From Syntrophomonas sp. UBA5314 (GTDB lineage Bacteria; Bacillota; Syntrophomonadia; Syntrophomonadales; Syntrophomonadaceae), in NCBI GenBank assembly GCA_002410325.1, contig DHRK01000022.1, forward strand, positions 1 to 30,343: a DNA stretch of 30,343 bases, written 5' to 3'. The notes beneath the pieces are model-generated. The model was not told where the DNA came from. It made no database searches and worked only from the letters and a program-made list of their open reading frames with translations. Position numbers and translations under genes: made by a program. Shown piece by piece: positions 30,326 through 30,343 of this stretch. Within the stretch, counting starts at the first letter, position 1. The number at the start of each line of letters is the position of its first letter.

Positions 30326-30343
30326 TACAACATTCGGTATATT
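30323..30343. repeat. Partial second copy of the 63-bp palindromic repeat, cut by the window end
   Basis: The last 21 bases begin TAGTACAACATTCGG and match the element at 13174-13236: one mismatch to its right arm (reverse complement) and two to its left arm. The first three bases are the stop codon of the UPF0210 gene. Confidence 0.75.

Overview
The window looks like chromosome of an anaerobic, flagellated, low-to-mid GC Firmicute (class Clostridia). A Syntrophomonadaceae-like relative is my best guess. The reasons are a trimeric NADH-linked [FeFe] hydrogenase with a short NuoF-like subunit, a SigI/RsgI pair, a PRC-barrel YlmC/YmxH protein, a T-box-controlled ileS and the Gram-positive ylm/sepF/divIVA division block. 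The family assignment comes from reading motifs by eye and was not tested by a search.

Layout. 1-1522: an XRE-cupin regulator and a SAM methyltransferase, both preceded by almost the same 19-base motif. 1579-5168 (minus): a hydCBA hydrogenase operon with a possible 27-codon leader ORF ahead of it. 5527-7228: sigI-rsgI, overlapping, with an Asn/Asp-rich RsgI tail. 7382-9204 (minus): flgG plus a rod-binding (FlgJ N-domain) protein, behind a sigma-D-type promoter. 9502-10368: ylmC and nrdR. 10365-11589 (minus): an unrecognised HTH/zinc-ribbon protein and a DUF2007-like protein. 11636-20330: a long plus-strand run, pgeF(ylmD)-response regulator-histidine kinase-HlyD-like-ylmE-sepF-proC-ylmG-U32-divIVA-yggU. 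20513-22320: a DMT transporter divergent from nth, with a 163-bp palindromic repeat between them. 22756-25143: a PAS-PAS-GGDEF-HD-GYP protein and a DUF4180 protein. 25373-30325: a promoter, an Ile T-box leader, ileS, an ACT-domain protein and a UPF0210 protein.

The long plus-strand run matches the Bacillus order ylmC-ylmD-ylmE-sepF-ylmG-(ylmH)-divIVA-ileS. Here it is expanded by nrdR, a two-component pair, an HlyD-like protein, proC, a tandem U32 protein and, before ileS, several accessory genes. No ylmH is visible. Gene spacing is mostly 0-35 bases with strong ribosome sites, which suggests one or a few long transcripts for septum placement, PLP homeostasis, proline synthesis and RNA modification.

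The most unusual items are two families of palindromic repeats. The 63-bp family sits directly against stop codons (13174-13236, with a partial copy at 30323 that supplies the stop codon itself). The other is the 163-bp element. Next come a tandem U32 protein with two matching Cys quartets, a hydrogenase H-cluster motif reading TSCSPGW, the short leader ORF ahead of the hydrogenase operon, and a PhoR-like kinase with no membrane segments beside a repeat. No tRNA, rRNA, CRISPR array or intact insertion sequence was seen.
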